A stretch of 64,000 nucleotides of DNA, taken from positions 88,642,602 to 88,706,601 of the forward strand of contig NC_054702.1 in the NCBI RefSeq assembly GCF_016097555.1, given 5' to 3'. This DNA comes from Gigantopelta aegis. Lineage: Eukaryota > Mollusca > Gastropoda > Neomphalida > Peltospiridae. The notes under the pieces are model-generated. The model searched no databases. It had not been told where the DNA came from and saw only the letters and a list, made by a program, of their open reading frames with translations. Shown one piece after another: positions 11,598 through 22,747 of this stretch. Position numbers and translations under genes: made by a program. How positions within the stretch are numbered: the first letter of the stretch is position 1; each line of letters begins with the position of its first letter.

Positions 11598-13578
11598 TAA
11601 TAAGCAAACTACGAAACGTTCGGACTATGTGTAAGACATCTGTAAAAGCAAGGCTAAGTAATACTTATTTTATTGATTGGTATAAAGCTGAAAGATATCT
11701 GCGTTTCTAAGAAACCGATCAAACTCATTATAAATAAAATACGACGAGTCGTCAATGAGAAGCGGGCTGGGACACACACGTTCAGTCCTGACTGTTGAGA
11801 GTGGGATATTAACATTTGACTGTAATAAAAATATGTCTTCAAACCAGAACGCATACAAAACAGCAAGCAGAATAAATAACATTATGTTATTGATTAAAAT
11901 CATTTGAAACAGAGGTCTGAATTTATAGTTTTATTATTTTAAATAGATCGGTATGATGCAATGCAGGTATGAACACATATGCACATAATAATCCGATTTA
12001 TTTTGCTACCTACCCCCGTCACAATAGGTGTGGTTTATGGTTTATTAAGCCTTCAAAAAGGCGCGATTATTTCATAACATGTTCTTTGGTGTCCTAATTA
12101 CTGGGGAACTGCCGTCATTGTTTAAAAGATGCCCACTGGCAGACAGTACAAGCATGATCGCTTGCCAGTATAGACAGAGTTAATTACTAAAAAAAAAAAA
12201 AAAACGTTCTTTTCTTCTTTAATTTGCATCCGAAGTCCGGAATAGACAGCATCCGTTGTAGACAGTGTTTTATTCCTAATAAATTAACGGTAGCTGGACG
12301 GGACTTGAACTCTGTGCCGGTTTACACAGAATGCCGGTTTATTTTATATCTTTCTCATCTCTCTTCCCATCTCTCTGTCGTCTTAAAACCATACACTTAT
12401 CCATTAAAGTTACAAAATAAAAACATATTGATACATTTTTCTTGCTAATGTAAAGATTATACCATGAAATACAGGCACACTACAAATTGCATCCAAATAA
12501 ATCAGTTCCTATGTTATAAATTGATATAGACTGACATGTGACATCTCAGTTTGAATTTCATCTCCATATAGACAAAGAACCGACTGTTATTTTAATGGAT
12601 ACGCGATGGATATTTTCTATGTACACATTGCAGTTTTGATATTCATGGGTCTATTATGCAAATATTATGGGTGGGATCGATTGATTTGTAGCTGTTTATC
12701 GCAAATGCATATAAATATGAGGCTATATTGGTCTTTTGATATTCTTATATTGGCCCGTAGCATTATTATATGCACTGTTGTGTTTAGGGGAAATACCTCT
12801 TGATTCGATGATAGCCCATGTTTCGGGTGTGAGTTTCCTCTCACTAACCAGACTAAGTGTGCACATATGCATGACATACCACATATAGTCCTAGTTTTAA
12901 AATATGCTGGGTTGTCCTCAAACAAATATTCCTGTTTTTCTTTTTCTACAAGTAGCAGATATTTTTTTTATGTCTGAAACCTCATGTTATAAAGGTCTGG
13001 AACAGCCAAAGTGCGAGACAACCAAAGTGCAAGACAACCACAGTGCAAACCAAAGTGTAAAGCAGTCAAAGTATACGACACACGGTACATGAGAAACGTG
13101 TGAGCGCTATTCATTAAGGTAGCTGTGGTGAAAACAGCAGTAAACACCTACAAGCTCCAACACCACTAAACACCGTCATTAATAATTCACAAGATGCACA
13201 GACAAAAAACGTAAGAATCTGTAATTACATGGCAAGGTAAATAAGTAACGTGAGGAATTTAACCTAGAACGATTCTAGATTTTTATCACACGATGATAGG
13301 GATAAAGCCAAAATGTATCTTCCTCTAAAGTAGGTAGGTCTACTCCAAACACAGCGATGTTCCTTGTTAAAAGGCATGTGCCAAATCGCCAGTGTTGATA
13401 GCTGCGTTGAAACGGCAAGGGTAATAAACCAGTCAATCACACACTAGATCTACTTAAATAACGCCCTGTAAACACATATATATACTGAGACACGAAAGAA
13501 ACACAACATCCTAAAACGTGTATGAAAACATTTTGAAGGTAATGCTGTATTACGTTGAAATTTATACAAAAGTTAAAA
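11598..13578. other. No gene seen
   Basis: AT-rich sequence. Around 12285-12340 a GGACGGGACTTGAACTCTG phrase resembles an antisense tRNA T-arm and may be a SINE remnant. Short A-runs at 12188-12204. No supported ORF. Confidence 0.4.
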
Positions 13579-13755
13579 CTACATTCCCTGGACTATTTTT
13601 TATTATTTAAGCATATAGAACAGAAAATCCAATTACGTTTGGTGCATATATGACGCCGCACTCCGCATTGGTTTCACTACGCTGGCTTATCCAGGTCAAA
13701 AACAAAGCCATGATTTTGAAAGTGGAACACTTTTGACGGGCTCGTACCGATATCA
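13579..13755 (+). repeat. Dispersed repeat, copy 1
   Basis: About 175 bp (ACGCCGCACTCCGCATTGGT, GGCTTATCCAGGTC, GACGGGCTCGTACCGATATC) is repeated in inverted orientation at 63211-63384. Confidence 0.75.
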
Positions 13756-13762
13756 ATGTCTT

Positions 13763-13765
<3 letters not shown>

Positions 13766-13861
<96 letters not shown>

Positions 13862-13882
13862 CAGAGAGAGACAGAGAGAGAG
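13766..13882 (+). repeat. GT/GA compound microsatellite
   Basis: (GT)19 followed by (GA)n and ACAGAG units. It follows the dispersed repeat directly, as SSR tracts often do at the end of retroposed copies. Confidence 0.95.
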
Positions 13883-13884
13883 GG

Positions 13885-14886
13885 GGAGGGTGCACTACAG
13901 CCACATAAGCTAATTCTATCAAAAAGCAGAAAGGAATATTTTATTTTCAATTTTTCATGAACAGATCAGTACATACCACGACATTCGATGATTCACTGAC
14001 TGAGGCAAGACAAAACCTGAGTCCACTGAGGTCGATTGATCCAGCGACCTTTCGTCAGACAAGCGCTGAACTAGAGCTCTTTCAATTTGACAAACAGAGC
14101 AAGCTGTTGTGCAACATGCTCAGCTTGATCACATCTTCTGGTACAAGTGTCGGGGAAGGGAGGGGATATGAAAGAGATTAAACTGACAACCCACAATATG
14201 TTCATACTCATACCAGCATGTCTGTTCTTTTCCGTGAAAACGTAAAACGTGGCGGATCTATAAATACGGATTATTTGGTGCACGTTTCGTCTGATGGGCC
14301 AGTTTTACTGTCGGCAGACACCGCCCAGTCACGCAATTCCAAGACGCGGCGGTTAGTTAAGGTTACACAGTGGCATGAAGGAATAATTTGCTTCTGAGAT
14401 GACATTTTACTATTTGTAAGACCAGTGGGAAGTGAGAACTCTAGATCAATGACAGTTCTGACTGCAGTTTACCATCTGTTTTGTAAGGATTATCGAGTTC
14501 TCAACATCACGCGATTGGCGTGTGCTAGGCGCATGCGAATAATCAACTTATTTTCCTCCTTTTTATGTCTGCATCAGCGTAAGACATAATATGTGCAAAA
14601 TTATCACCACGGGTAATGTTGGGAACTACTTGAACGTTCATTGTCAATCATCGGTTATAATCGGTGTGCATCAAACGATCAACTTTCGATTATACAATTA
14701 ATACAGATGTTCACATGAATAGACCCTATTTTTCACTACTTTTACCTTTATTATTCATTACGTTTTCTTAATGTACCAAAACAACCCCACCCAAACCCCA
14801 GTACAGTTACATCAACTCCATCAATTAAATTTTTAGTGACAACTGTTGTAATCGATCAATTTTCGATTATAATCGATCATTGGACT
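13885..14886. other. No gene seen
   Basis: Mixed sequence with no supported ORF. Around 14640-14700 and 14850-14880 there are phrases (ATCGGTTATAATCGG, CGATCAACTTTCGATTA) shared with the flank of the 46-bp array. Confidence 0.4.
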
Positions 14887-14889
14887 ATG

Positions 14890-15184
14890 AGTGGTGCGAC
14901 GTATGTTAGTGGTAAAGCGCTCGCTTGATGCACGGTCAATATGGGATCGATCCCTGTCGATGGGCCATTGGGCTATTTCTCGTTCCAGCCAGTGCACCAC
15001 GAATGGTATATCAAAAGCCGTAGTGTATGCTATCCTATCTGTGGGATTGTGCATATAAAAGATCCCTTGCTACTAATGGAAAAATATAGCAGGTTTCCTC
15101 TCTAAGACTTTATGTCGAAATTACCAATAGCCGATGATTAATGTGGTCTACCGGTGTCGTTAAACCAAACAAATTTTTAACTTT
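14890..15184 (+). mobile_element. SINE, first family, full-length plus copy
   Basis: tRNA-like head with A box (TTAGTGGTAAAGCGC) and B box (GGGATCGATCCC), body GGGCTATTTCTCGTTCCAGC, tail CTTGCTACTAATGG and TCGTTAAACCAAACAAA. Confidence 0.85.
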
Positions 15185-15413
15185 CATTGGACCATCAGGA
15201 ACCACGGGTCCGTATTTCGACAGTAAACTGCTCCCTCGTTCAAAATTATACCACTATTTCATTTAACGTGTCATGCAGTGTTGTTTAAATTTAAACATTG
15301 CTTGTATACACACAAACTGTTACATACATGTAGTTTCGAATCGAGTGTCTGCTAGGACGCTTTGTTAACTATGGTTAATTGGGCTTCTATTTTGTTGAGC
15401 GTCAAAAAAGAAG

Positions 15414-15761
15414 AAGTTTGTTTTGTTTAACGACACCACTGGAGCACATTGATTAATTAATCATCAGCTATTGGTAATTTCGACCTATAGTCTTAGAGAG
15501 GCTTTTGGGTGTCAAACTTTTGGTAATTCTGACTCGTAGTCATTAGTGGAAACCCGCTACATTTTTCCAATGCAGCAAGGAATCTTTTATATGCACTTTC
15601 CCACAGACAGGAAAGCACATACCACGGCATTTGTCCAATAGTGGTGCATTTGTTGGAACGAGAAAAAAACAATCAGCTAAATGGATATACCTAGGTGGTT
15701 CGATCCTGCGATGCAAGCACCTCAAGCGAGCACTCAACTGACTGAGCTAAATCCCGCCCCC
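15414..15761 (-). mobile_element. SINE, first family, minus copy
   Basis: Antisense tail GTTTAACGACACCACTGGAG, body, and antisense head ending GCTAAATCCCGCCCC. A short internal duplication of the tail region (15470-15535) is present. Confidence 0.83.
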
Positions 15762-16441
15762 GAGTCTGTCCTATGCCATGGGAATCGGTGCAGTAGATTC
15801 GAATCCTGTCATATGACACTTTGTGTTTTTAAATATTATATCTGGGCATCAACGAGAACGCCCGAATGAATTCTTTAAAGATTAAAGTCATAGTCATCTC
15901 ATATCTGTCCTGCTAAATGGCTCAACAATATATACTGAGAAAACTTGGCATTGTAGATCAAATGTCAGTGATTGTTAGCGTCACAATGTGTGTATAAAAG
16001 ACCAGGATGTAATGTGGGACTGAATGTTAGTAATGTGAAATTGAATGTCGGCAATACGCTTAACTTCTATTGCTGACACAATGAATGATGGATGAGGGTT
16101 TTGGGTGCAATCACTCTTTCCTGTTGGTGTGATCCCAGGTCCGTGTGCAAGAAATTGTGCAGGGGCGGGAGATGTGTCTAGACTGTGGCAAGTGAAATAG
16201 CTAGTGGAGGGGCTTGCTCGCCCGAGTTTTTTGGTTGGTTTTTGTTTTGTTTTGTTGTTATTTTAAAAGAACAGGAGCAGGAGCAGGAGTTTTCAACCCC
16301 CGAACTACTCTCCCCCCCCCAACCCACCCCCTCGATTCCTTATGTCTTTCTATCAGCACATTATCTCAATATGATTAATTTCTCCCGCCAAGTACTTGTT
16401 TCGTCATATCCAAACTGTTATCACTATTGTGACATATATAC
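15762..16441. other. No gene seen
   Basis: Unique-looking sequence with a C/T-rich patch at 16310-16335 and a short GGAGCA-type repeat at 16272-16287. No supported ORF. Confidence 0.4.
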
Positions 16442-16588
16442 AGAATAATACATGAGTGGCCGTTAGATACCATTTATCTCACAACGAGTTGTTTTAAAAT
16501 GTACCTAACGAGCGAAAGCGAGTTTGATACGTTTTTAACAACGAGTTGTGAAATAAATGGTATCTAACGGACACGAATGTATTATTCT
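16442..16588. mobile_element. Foldback MITE, about 50-bp arms
   Basis: Outer arms AGAATAATACAT and ATGTATTATTCT, then CCGTTAGATACCATTTAT against its complement, then CAACGAGTTGTT. The arms cover most of its 147 bp. A partial copy lies at 18893-18972. Confidence 0.8.
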
Positions 16589-17650
16589 ATTTCTTACATA
16601 TCCTAAAAAAAACCCCAGGTTTTAAGCAAATTTTAAAATCTTTTTCGACTAAAAGTTATTTGTACAACCGTTGCACTTGTACAAGTTGTTGCTAACTTAC
16701 GCGTCACAGACCCATGATTGTCAGGTTAACTATACGTCGCAGTGTAATCTATTTCCACCGTGTTGTTTTTCATTGGCTGCATGGCACTGGTGACCTGGTC
16801 ATCACCTAGGAGCAGCCAGTCATATGCCTTGAAATTGTTAACACACGTGCATAGTGTTAACAACCCATGTGTTATCGAAAATACCACATGGTGTTCTCAC
16901 CAACGGGTGTGTAAGAAAATGAATTATAACTACGCAGTCACAAATCAGAGAAGCTTCGTTTATTTTACAAATGTTTCACGCTCATTTTACAAACATTAAA
17001 CGCTAACACATGACAAATGATTATTACTCTTCTATTCTATGCAATGTATAGTTGACATAGTCTTTCTAAGCTTATCTCTTCTGGTTGTGTTTTTCTAGCA
17101 ATCTAACTGACATCATAGTTTACTGGTCGATGCATGCAACGTATGCATAGCGTCTAATGCTAATAAATAACAGTGTATAACTACCTATATTTTTCCACCT
17201 CCACGGCATGTCGGTGAGGCATTACATGTGTTCTTACTCATCAAATCCGCGTTTAAACAACTTATGCTGTCAAGAAGGGGAATCCTGTTTCAATTTATCG
17301 CTATGTGCTAGTTTGTGCGGCAATAATTGCTTTCTAAATCGAGTAGCAATATGTTTCCACGGAAACGCCAATAACGCCAATAATGCTTCAGCCTAAAGAG
17401 GCATACGCCTGTTTTTAAATGGTATCCACTTACTGCTCGCTGATGTTTATTTACAAACACAGTGTCTGTCAAAAATAGCCTGTGAAAACACAGTTCTAAC
17501 GGTTCACTCACTACAAATAAATTGTCATTACCAATAAAGTTAACATTTTGAAATAAAAATGATAATTACCAGTATATAATATAATAAAGAGTATCAATCC
17601 ATCAAAACGTATTGCACCTCACATTTAATTTAGTCCCTGAACTGGTCACT
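16589..17650. other. No gene seen
   Basis: Mixed sequence without a supported ORF; palindromic phrases at 16840-16915 (CACACGTGCATAGTG) are likely remnants of small elements. Confidence 0.35.
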
Positions 17651-17654
17651 GACG

Positions 17655-17735
17655 AAGTCAGAGGCTAAGTCCGGGATGGGCGTGCCTGAACCTTCAGTGG
17701 ATATGGGCACGTAAATATAGTTCCCATCCCATCCC
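17655..17735 (+). mobile_element. 3' tail fragment of the two-ORF retroposed element
   Basis: Matches the last 75 bp of the element at 59599-61195 (GGCGTGCCTGAACCTTCAGT, GGATATGGGCACGTAAATA, GTTCCCATCCC). It is a short 3' fragment, as expected of 5'-truncated retroposition. Confidence 0.6.
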
Positions 17736-17751
17736 AATGTTGGATTAAGGT

Positions 17752-17812
17752 GTGTGTGTGTGCGTGTGTGTGTGTGTGTGTGCGTGCGCGCGCGCGTGCA
17801 TGCGTGCGTGTA
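17752..17812 (+). repeat. GT/GC microsatellite
   Basis: (GT)n passing into GCGCGC and GTGC units; a short Z-DNA-prone tract. Confidence 0.9.
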
Positions 17813-17914
17813 AGATCTCTATGACTCGAACTCGGAATGGTTGACAATAAGTAGGTGCTACACTCGAACCAAAAGTGAAGACCCGAATTGTTTATTAATT
17901 CATCACTTTAACTT

Positions 17915-18173
17915 ATTTTTATTTTTTTCGTGCTTATATCCAATTAAGGGTCAGCCCCCTCCTGAACGCTGTCCTGGGCACACACCTCAGCTATTTGGGC
18001 TGTCTGTTGTGGATAGAAGGTTAGTTGTTAGTGGTTAGTGAGAGAGGGTGTAGTGGTCTTACAACTACCCATTGAGTCGTTAAAACTCGCTCTAAGTGGG
18101 AGCCGGTACCAGCCTCGAACCCTGTACCTACCAGCCTTATGTCCGATGGCTTAACCACGACACCACCGAGGCC
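17915..18173 (-). mobile_element. SINE, second family, full-length minus copy
   Basis: Antisense tail CGTGCTTATATCCAATTAAG, body AACTACCCATTGAGTCG, B-box complement CTCGAACCCTGTACC and the antisense head ending CCACCGAGGCC. Confidence 0.85.
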
Positions 18174-18479
18174 TGTCCCGAATTTATGTCAAAGAAAACC
18201 CTTATATTCTGCTTTGAAGGTCGAACTACACTTGGGTCGAATACTAGTTTTCTTTCGCTCCCGTTAAAGGGAATTCAGTGTAACTTAACAATATTTCGCT
18301 CGAACCAGTACTCTATTAAATTTGAAGTTGCAACAATACAACCTAAAAGTTACCTTCGGTGTTAAACTGCATACATAGACATGTAAGTGCAACGAATTGA
18401 GAATTAGTGTGTGCTGTGGAATTTCAGTCTTCAACACTTCTCAAGATATTTAAAGGTCTTCACTAACAGACAACTGACC

Positions 18480-18742
18480 GGCCTCGGTGGTATCGTGGTT
18501 AAGCCATCGGACATAAGGCTGGTAGGTACAGGGTTCGCAGCCCGGTACCGGCTCCCACCCAGAGCAAGTTTTAACGACTCAATGGGTAGGTGTAAGACCA
18601 CTACACCCTCTTCTCTCTCACTAACAATTAACCCACTGTCCTGGACAGACAGCCCAGATAGCTGAGCCGTGTGTGTTCCCAGGATAGCGTGCTTGAACCT
18701 TAAGTGGATACAAGCATAAAAATAAACTGAAATGAAAAAAAA
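18480..18742 (+). mobile_element. SINE, second family, full-length plus copy
   Basis: Head GGCCTCGGTGGTATCGTGGT with A box and B box GGTTCGCAGCCC, conserved body, and tail GCTTGAACCTTAAGTGGATA. It lies 306 bp from an inverted copy of the same family (17915-18173), so the two could fold together. Confidence 0.88.
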
Positions 18743-18744
18743 GA

Positions 18745-19616
18745 CAACTGACCAGACACAAATCACTCAGTCACATCATTGCCTTTATTCCTTTAAACAG
18801 CGGAATCCAAAGTCTAACATTTATTGCTATTCAGTAGACAGGGTTAATACACACGAGCAAATTAATTATCAGTCACAGTGAATACTACATGATCAGTGGC
18901 CGTTTTAGATACAATTAATCTCACAAGTTGCTTCAGAACGTGTCTAACGAGCGAGAGCTGTACATGTATGTGTGCCTGAATATAGTTTAAAAGAAAGAAA
19001 ACGAATTCACTCAAGACATAAACTTGGTAAACGGTGGCTCGACTGTTTTCATCTCCGTGTTCAGATTATTAACTGCAGGCCACAGTGTGGATCCACTTGC
19101 TGATAAATGGCCCTGTTCTTCGACAGTCACAGACCAAATTATAGTCTCCAGACAAATAGAAAATCGCCTAGCTTCATCCATCTTGTTTAGTGGAAGATTA
19201 CAGGACTGCAGGCGAGATAACACGATGGGGCTGGTAATGAGTTCTTAGCACCAACTGTTTCGCCCTTAAGTACTTGGCAATGCAGCTATTCCTTGATAAG
19301 TTGCAAAAATCAGCGGGGGGGGTAGGGGGGGGGGGGGGGGGGGGGGGGGGGTATCTTTTTTTCTCTTCTTTTTCGTAATATAATTTTATGGCTCATTTAG
19401 ACACACTGAACTTCCTACAGCTAAATTTTTATTGTAAGAATTACGGTTACCATAGGCTACAGGATAATGTTTAAAGAATTTTTTTTTTTTTAGATTAGTA
19501 GCAAATGTATACAGAACAAAATAACTTCTTACCGGCGCGAGTGCAGGGTAGGGGGTGGTCTAGACTGTGGTGGGCGAGGTTCTTAGGGGGATCGAGGTAT
19601 GCTTCCCCGGAAAAGT
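18745..19616. other. No gene seen
   Basis: Holds a partial copy of the 16442 MITE at 18893-18972 and a G-run of about 35 bases at 19315-19351, which could form G-quadruplex on the plus strand. No supported ORF. Confidence 0.5.
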
Positions 19617-19688
19617 TAAAGTTTGTTTTGTTTAACGGCACCACTAGAACACATTGATTAAATAATAATCGACTATTGGATGTCAAAC
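19617..19688 (-). mobile_element. SINE, first family, tail fragment
   Basis: Antisense GTTTAACGGCACCACTAGAA through TATTGGATGTCAAACAT, then broken off into an A-rich stretch. Confidence 0.7.
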
Positions 19689-20024
19689 ATCCCCAGAAAA
19701 TACACTGTAAAAAAAAAGAAAAAATATTAAAAAACAATTTTAAAAATTCGCTTGGAGCAGGGCTGATTTCACATACTCCCACCCCCTACACACGCACCTC
19801 ACTTAGTTACAAGTTTTTATCAACTACAAAAAAAAAAAAAATACCAATATCTCTCCAATCTCTATCATATAGAATCTAGATTATTAACCGTTTTTGTTTC
19901 CGTAACATGCTATTCTGCGATTTTCTTTAGACGCAATCGGTAACCTAGATTACGTAAAATCTGTTACTTTCCCTGAAAACCCCGAGACGTCTTCGTCACT
20001 GTTAATGGAAAGTGAATAGAAAAG

Positions 20025-20172
20025 GTTCCTTGCTACTAATGGAAAAATTTAGCTAGTTTTCTTTCCAAGACTATGTCAGAATTACCAAATGTTTGATATC
20101 CAATAGCCGATGATCAATAAATCAATGTGCTCTAGTCGTGGCGTTATGTGGCAAAATAAACTTTTAACTTTT
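20025..20172 (+). mobile_element. SINE, first family, 3' part
   Basis: Plus-strand CCTTGCTACTAATGGAAAAA through CCGATGATCAATAAATC; the tRNA-like head is missing. Confidence 0.72.
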
Positions 20173-20456
20173 AATGTTAGTGTTTAGTGGGCCAATACAT
20201 TAAATGGCGATATACTTAAATATATACGAAGTAACAAAAGAAACGCGTAATGCACAATTGTTTTAAAATTGCATTCTTAGGCGGTGATGTGACAGACCTC
20301 TTTCACATTCCATTACGCATGTGCCTGTTGCGGGGTAACTCGAGGACGCAAACCGCGAACTCACGCGAGATCTTGCAAAAATAGACCTGTGGACAAGTTG
20401 GGGTGGGGGGGGGGGAGCATAGACAATGGAATGTCACGCAACAGGAATGTAAATAT

Positions 20457-20461
20457 GTATG

Positions 20462-20527
<66 letters not shown>
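20457..20527. repeat. AT microsatellite
   Basis: (AT)n dinucleotide run; self-complementary and likely to be unstable in assembly. Confidence 0.95.
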
Positions 20528-20529
<2 letters not shown>

Positions 20530-20530
<1 letters not shown>

Positions 20531-21033
20531 GGGGAAACCGCCTCCCCCCTGCCCCCCCCCCCCCTCCGTCTAAGGCTCCGCGCCTTCAGTGCTCGCGTTT
20601 GACGAGTTCCGTTTACGTGAAATTTTTTCCACACCCACCCACCCGCTAATCATGCTGGCTACGGACCTGAAATTATATAGTACAATATTTATAAGTTAGA
20701 CTAAACACCAAATTAGGATCGTATCGGGTTACATGGGTCTACCACTCTGGAAAAGTTGCTGAACTTTATGTTATGTATAATCATGTACGTTATAAAAACG
20801 TGTAATACTTGCATACCATATCGATATATAAAACTTCTTCCTATGCTTGTAAATGTGTATCAAAGTACTGATGGTATCGCTAACAATCTCGACCAATGTT
20901 CTCAGGTACAAAATACAAAATAGTAACCAAACACTATTGTACATACAGATATATGTTTACTTCAAACTGATCTTCATGCAAAGAAGAAGATGTCATCTTC
21001 TAAATTCTTCAAAACAAACAACACAAACAGCAC
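20530..21033. other. No gene seen
   Basis: Mixed sequence with C-rich patches at 20537-20568; no supported ORF before the terminal repeat at 21039. Confidence 0.4.
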
Positions 21034-21038
21034 GAGTG

Positions 21039-21578
21039 TGAGTAGTAAGGGGGCCTGTATAGCCTCATGACCTACTTTCCGTGACCTTGACCTTGATGAC
21101 GTCACGTGACCTCGTCCTACTGGCCCTGACCTACTTAGACTGGCCTTGACCTTGATGACGTCACGGACTACTGTACCGTGTGCAACGTCCTACTGGCCCC
21201 GACCTACTTAGACTAACCTTGACCTACTTAGACTGGCCTACTGTGCCGCGTGCAACGTCCTACTGACCCGGCCCTGACCTACTTAGGCCGGCCCCTGACC
21301 TACTTAGACTAACACGAAAGAGTATAAAAAGGCTAGATACGGTTTCATTGTCATTCGCTCGCCGAAAACGATCACATCTACTACGTCATTGTTATTCGTT
21401 TGAGATATTTCGTCATTGTTAGAAGAAGATTCGTTTGGATCATTGTGAGAGATTTTGTCACTGTTAGAAATCGACTGGATCAAGACTTGAAAATAGTAAG
21501 TTAATTTTCTTATACTGATTTAGTTTGAAGATCTATGTGTTTGCAGTGGTGGACAACGTTTAACAAATGGTACTTTTT
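21039..21578 (+). mobile_element. Left terminal repeat of a large inverted-repeat unit (promoter-bearing)
   Basis: Bases 21039-21382 match 48920-49243 in reverse complement apart from a roughly 20-bp length difference. The outer edge is TGAGTAGTAAGG here and TAGTAGTAAGG on the right. Inside are repeated GACCTACTTAGACTGGCC-type phrases, two TGACGTCA sites and TATAAAAAGG at 21323. Beyond 21382 the two copies differ: this one has direct repeats of TCATTGTTA/TCACTGTTA and a possible small intron (a GTAAGT near 21496, TTTGCAG at about 21546) before the assembly gap. The class of element is unknown. Confidence 0.65.
21323..21332 (+). promoter_or_regulatory. TATA box in left terminal repeat
   Basis: TATAAAAAGG lies in the conserved part of the repeat and points inward. 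The mirror copy lies at 48969-48978. The upstream CRE-like TGACGTCA and TGACCTTGACCT half-sites make a strong promoter plausible. Confidence 0.55.
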
Positions 21579-21778
21579 NNNNNNNNNNNNNNNNNNNNNN
21601 NNNNNNNNNNNNNNNNNNNNNNNNNNNNNNNNNNNNNNNNNNNNNNNNNNNNNNNNNNNNNNNNNNNNNNNNNNNNNNNNNNNNNNNNNNNNNNNNNNNN
21701 NNNNNNNNNNNNNNNNNNNNNNNNNNNNNNNNNNNNNNNNNNNNNNNNNNNNNNNNNNNNNNNNNNNNNNNNNNNNNN
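21579..21778. other. Assembly gap, 200 N
   Basis: Exactly 200 unknown bases, a scaffold gap placed just inside the left terminal repeat. Confidence 0.99.
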
Positions 21779-22184
21779 GATTTAATGTAATGGCGTAGTA
21801 CGTAGTACTAGTAGGCTTACTAAGAAAACAATTTTAGTGAGGATTTGGTTATTGTTAAAGTTGATTAATCAAAACTTTTAGAAATATAAAATCATAACCA
21901 AATATATTTATACAACTTCTAAAATTTTCACACAAAACAAATAGGGCCTTCTATGTCTCCATTTGAAATTAAGTATGATCACCTCCAAAAGACCCAAGAC
22001 ATGATTTGCTGCCATTACATTAAATCGGTCACTTCCGACAAAAATTACTTTCATCCGACTATTCCCGAATCGAACAAACTTATAAATATGCATATTTTTG
22101 TAAACTATATTTTGATTGGATCCAACCATTTTGTACGTGAACACCCTCTATGTGAGTAAATTAAAACTTCACTGACGCATGACG

Positions 22185-22747
22185 TTACTGTTTACACACA
22201 TAGTGCACGGCACCGGTGTGCCTCTCGCTGAACACCATGTTAACTAAAGTCAATCCAGCTTCATCCATCAGTTGTCGAACCTTTTCCACACTCCAACAGG
22301 GACCATAGGCATCGGAATGTTCACCTTGGAAACTCTCGGGGATACAGAAGAATGTGCTGAGCGAATACATCCGACCCCAAAAGATATCCCGTACATGGTC
22401 TGCTAGCATGCCTTGCATTCCGAAATCAACGAAACTCGCGGTTCCATCTTTCTTCAAAGCTTTCTTAACAGATCGCAGTGCCTTGCTTGGGCTCGGCAAG
22501 TCATGTAGGGCGTCTCGTAGGAAAATCCAGTCGAACTTGTCGCTAACGGTGTCGGGTAGGTCGAGTACATTGTAGACCTGGAACGTGATGTTTGTGAGTC
22601 CTCTGTCTGCGGCTAATGTTCGACCTCTCTCGAGACAGGACTCTGAGATGTCGCTGCCAAGGAACGTCGACTTGGGATATCGTGCTGCAAGGTTCAGAAG
22701 TATGATGCCCTGAGCACACCCGAACTCGGCAACATGTATTCCCTTTT
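22185..22747 (-). CDS. Methyltransferase exon 4 (catalytic domain and stop)
   Basis: This 563-nt exon follows acceptor TTTAACAG. It carries the whole SAM-binding fold: EKGIHVAEFGCAQG (motif I), STFLGSDISESCLERGR, NITFQVYNVLDLPD and FDWIFLRDALHDLP. The lid region with SLSTFFCIPESFQGE follows, ending HYVCKQ and the stop. It is the strongest single coding signal in the middle contig. Confidence 0.9.

Noticed and set aside
14890-14970. tRNA gene (A and B boxes present, also at 18480, 47432 and 48264)
   Set aside because: Heads of SINEs: no complete cloverleaf, followed by the same SINE body each time.
21039-21578. LTR of a retrotransposon
   Set aside because: The only partner found is inverted, and the interior sequences differ; no primer-binding site, polypurine tract or gag-pol was seen. 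Kept open as a terminal inverted repeat.
21908-22159. 78-residue minus-strand frame downstream of the methyltransferase
   Set aside because: AT-rich, no recognisable domain; more likely 3' flank or repeat sequence.
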